Shown: positions 5,715 to 7,161 of the stretch, in pieces
Layout of the letters: each line of letters starts with the position of its first letter
Numbering within the stretch: the stretch's first letter is position 1
Assembly (NCBI GenBank): GCA_937902115.1
Contig: CALGSR010000508.1
Span: 1-7,161, forward strand
DNA length: 7,161 nt
DNA from: an uncultured Bacillus sp.
Lineage (GTDB): Bacteria > Bacillota > Bacilli > Bacillales > Cytobacillaceae
Direction of reading: 5' to 3'
Position numbers and translations under genes: made by a program
Notes under the pieces: generated by a model
What the model was told of the DNA's origin: nothing
Databases searched by the model: none
The model's input: the letters and a program-made list of their open reading frames with translations, nothing else

Positions 5715-6929
5715 ATGACAGGCCGGTTAGACAGACTCAAAATGGGGAAAGTGGAGACAAGACATTTTCAACAGTTTAATGAGTTATTACGGTATGTGTT
5801 TCAAGTGACAAAAAAAGAATTGCAAATGGTCGGCTGGGAAGAGCGGGAAATTGCCCTTGCTAAGCTGCCTGTATTAGAAAAGGCCGATGTGCTTGGCTGG
5901 TTTGATGGGGAGAAATTGATTTCCCAGCTTGCGGTTTACCCTTTTCAAGTAAATATTTTTGGCCGAATCTATGATATGGGCGGGTTAACTGGGGTTGGTA
6001 CCTATCCGGAATACGCCAATATGGGGCTGATGAATAAGCTGATGGGACAGGCATTAGCAGATATGCAAGAAAGGAAGCAGTCCATTTCCTACCTTTTTCC
6101 TTATTCTTTTCCATTTTACCGCCGCAAAGGATGGGAAGTCATTTCCGATAAGATGACCTTTGAAATCAAAGACCATCAATTGCCGAAGACGAAAAAAGTG
6201 TCCGGCTACGTAGAAAGATTAGATACGGAACATCGGGATGTTCGCATGGTCTACCGCCAATTTTCTACGATGCGCCATGCGGCCATGATCCGCAATGAAT
6301 TAGCGTGGGATGAATACTGGAGATGGGATTTGGACGATTTGACTGCTGCGGTTTATTATGATAGTTCTCATAAGCCGTTGGGGTATCTGCTGTATTGGAT
6401 TTCGAAAGACGTTCTTTATGTGAAAGAAATGGTTTATATTAATCAAGAGGCGAGGATCGGACTATGGAATTTTATCAGTGCCCATTTTTCGATGGTTTCA
6501 AAGGTTATAGGTAGTACCTACACAAATGATCCATTGGCCTTTTGGCTTGAGGACGGGGATATTAAAGAAACGATTGAGCCGTATTACATGGCGCGTATTG
6601 TTGATGTCAAACAATTTGTAGCACAATATCCTTTTAAGCCGGTAGGTACCGAAGTTTCATTGACGTTCAATCTTGAAGATCCCATTTTAGAGTGGAATCA
6701 GGGGCTCTTCACATTACACGTTTCCAGTACGGGTGAAGGGAAACTTGTTGAAAGTGAAGGAGCACCGGATTTCTCGTTAAATATACAAACACTAACCACG
6801 ATGCTGCTTGGCTATAAACGACCTTCCTATTTGTTTAATATCGGCCGTTTATCCGCGAATCAACAAACAGTAGAAATACTGGAGCATCTCATTGAACGAG
6901 AAACACCATACTTCTCGGACTATTTTTGA
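5715..6929 (+). CDS. Eis-type N-acetyltransferase (GNAT-GNAT-SCP2 domain protein)
   Basis: The 404-residue length and domain order match the Eis family: an N-terminal GNAT domain (about 12-150), a second GNAT-like domain without active-site motifs (about 165-295), and a C-terminal SCP2-like domain (about 300-404). In the first domain the acetyl-CoA segment is GLTGVGTYPEYANMGLMNKLM (90-110). FYRRKGWEV (134-142) supplies Tyr135 at the place of the catalytic Tyr of mycobacterial Eis. The chain ends in SDYF, so the terminal carboxylate of Phe404, which serves as general base in Eis, is conserved. Family members acetylate amines, including aminoglycosides and lysines; the substrate here cannot be told. 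The usual basic residues of the pyrophosphate loop (RRRG in Eis) are replaced by ANMG (101-104). The ATG follows GGAGGAG (5702-5708) by 6 nt, and the gene is translated from the same mRNA as the peptidase. A housekeeping or peptide-related role is as likely as resistance. Confidence 0.85.
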   Translation: MTGRLDRLKMGKVETRHFQQFNELLRYVFQVTKKELQMVGWEEREIALAKLPVLEKADVLGWFDGEKLISQLAVYPFQVNIFGRIYDMGGLTGVGTYPEYANMGLMNKLMGQALADMQERKQSISYLFPYSFPFYRRKGWEVISDKMTFEIKDHQLPKTKKVSGYVERLDTEHRDVRMVYRQFSTMRHAAMIRNELAWDEYWRWDLDDLTAAVYYDSSHKPLGYLLYWISKDVLYVKEMVYINQEARIGLWNFISAHFSMVSKVIGSTYTNDPLAFWLEDGDIKETIEPYYMARIVDVKQFVAQYPFKPVGTEVSLTFNLEDPILEWNQGLFTLHVSSTGEGKLVESEGAPDFSLNIQTLTTMLLGYKRPSYLFNIGRLSANQQTVEILEHLIERETPYFSDYF

Positions 6930-6948
6930 ACTTTATCCTTGCTTTTCA

Positions 6949-6979
6949 AAAGCTGCCAATTTATTAGGCAGCTTTATTC
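6949..6979 (+). terminator. Intrinsic terminator after the acetyltransferase gene
   Basis: AAAGCTGCC (6949-6957) and GGCAGCTTT (6967-6975) form a perfect 9-bp stem with a 9-nt loop and a T-rich but interrupted tail. It closes the peptidase/acetyltransferase operon 19 nt after the stop codon. Confidence 0.85.
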
Positions 6980-6994
6980 TATTTACTGTATAAA

Positions 6995-7024
6995 ATCTAC
7001 GGAATTTTTTTGAATTTAGTAGAT
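6995..7024. repeat. Inverted repeat ATCTAC-N18-GTAGAT in the right-hand intergenic region
   Basis: Perfect 6-bp arms (6995-7000 and 7019-7024) enclose an AT-rich loop in which AATT (7003-7006) can pair with AATT (7013-7016), giving a two-step hairpin. It is not followed by a T run, so it does not look like a terminator. Its function is unknown and chance is possible. Confidence 0.25.
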
Positions 7025-7092
7025 CTGTGCCATTGTTTATAATATTCAGAAAAATTACAATAGGTTTATCAACAAAAAGGATTCATTTTTTC

Positions 7093-7121
7093 TAGACAGA
7101 CAGTCCCCCTTTTACTATTAT
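7093..7121 (+). promoter_or_regulatory. Probable sigma-A promoter for a gene beyond the right edge
   Basis: TAGACA (7093-7098, 5/6) and TATTAT (7116-7121, 5/6) are separated by exactly 17 bp, the best-spaced pair in the window. Transcription would start near 7128 and run off the window. No start codon with a ribosome binding site is seen in the remaining bases. The rest of 6980-7161 contains no credible gene on either strand. Confidence 0.5.
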
Positions 7122-7129
7122 TTTTAATA

Positions 7130-7143
7130 TATACTATCGTATA
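7130..7143. promoter_or_regulatory. Small palindrome TATAC-N4-GTATA at the predicted transcription start
   Basis: Perfect 5-bp arms with a TATC spacer sit about 2 to 16 nt downstream of the start site predicted from the 7093-7121 promoter. That is a typical place for a repressor operator. It is short and AT-rich, so the call rests on position more than on sequence. Confidence 0.25.
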
Positions 7144-7161
7144 GAAGAATCTGAGAATTCA

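Noticed and set aside
7038..7043. TATAAT as another right-edge promoter
   Set aside because: The only -35 at 17 bp, TTTAGT (7015-7020), matches 3/6, and the TAGACA/TATTAT pair downstream is much better.
7032..7061. ATTGT and ACAAT half-sites as a second Crp/Fnr-like operator
   Set aside because: The spacing is far longer than the 6 bp of the 276-295 site and the extra flanking bases do not match.

Overview
The window looks like chromosomal DNA of an aerobic, endospore-forming, low-GC Bacillota, most probably Bacillaceae. The grounds are AT-rich intergenic DNA, strong AGGAGG-type ribosome binding sites, frequent GTG starts, compact hairpin-plus-T-run terminators, a membrane-anchored small cytochrome c of Bacillus style, and a YhcN/YlaJ-type sporulation lipoprotein gene. 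No transposase, integrase, CRISPR array, tRNA or rRNA is visible. It reads as ordinary core or near-core chromosome rather than a mobile island.

Layout. Positions 1-253 (minus strand) hold the N-terminal third of a Crp/Fnr-family regulator that runs off the left edge. It is divergent from a 3-hydroxyacyl-CoA dehydrogenase family gene (413-1369, plus). The 159-bp gap between them holds a perfect ATTGTAA-N6-TTACAAT palindrome (276-295), which looks like a Crp/Fnr-type operator. The dehydrogenase ends in a clear terminator. Next comes a single-gene unit for a ribose-phosphate pyrophosphokinase-like protein (1543-2496), also with its own terminator. Then come a membrane-anchored cytochrome c (2662-3111) and a YhcN/YlaJ-like lipoprotein gene split by an in-frame TAA (3175-3735), with a terminator after it. 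The last unit is a two-gene operon: an M3-family oligoendopeptidase (3883-5700) and, 14 nt later, an Eis-type three-domain N-acetyltransferase (5715-6929), closed by a terminator. The final 182 bases have no gene but carry a good sigma-A-like promoter (7093-7121) followed at once by a small palindrome, so a gene probably starts beyond the right edge.

The genes do not form one pathway. The window is a series of short independent transcription units, each closed by an intrinsic terminator. The functional links I can argue for are the regulator with the divergent dehydrogenase (shared operator) and the peptidase with the acetyltransferase (shared mRNA).

I do not see a wholly new system. The points most worth a second look are: (1) the PRPP synthetase-like protein keeps the fold motifs but has His where the metal-binding Asp is expected (residue 175) and Lys where the second catalytic-loop Arg is expected (residue 200), suggesting a diverged paralog; (2) the perfect operator in the divergent promoter region; (3) the single in-frame stop in the sporulation lipoprotein gene; (4) an Eis-like enzyme whose acetyl-CoA loop lacks the usual arginines while its catalytic Tyr and C-terminal Phe are kept.
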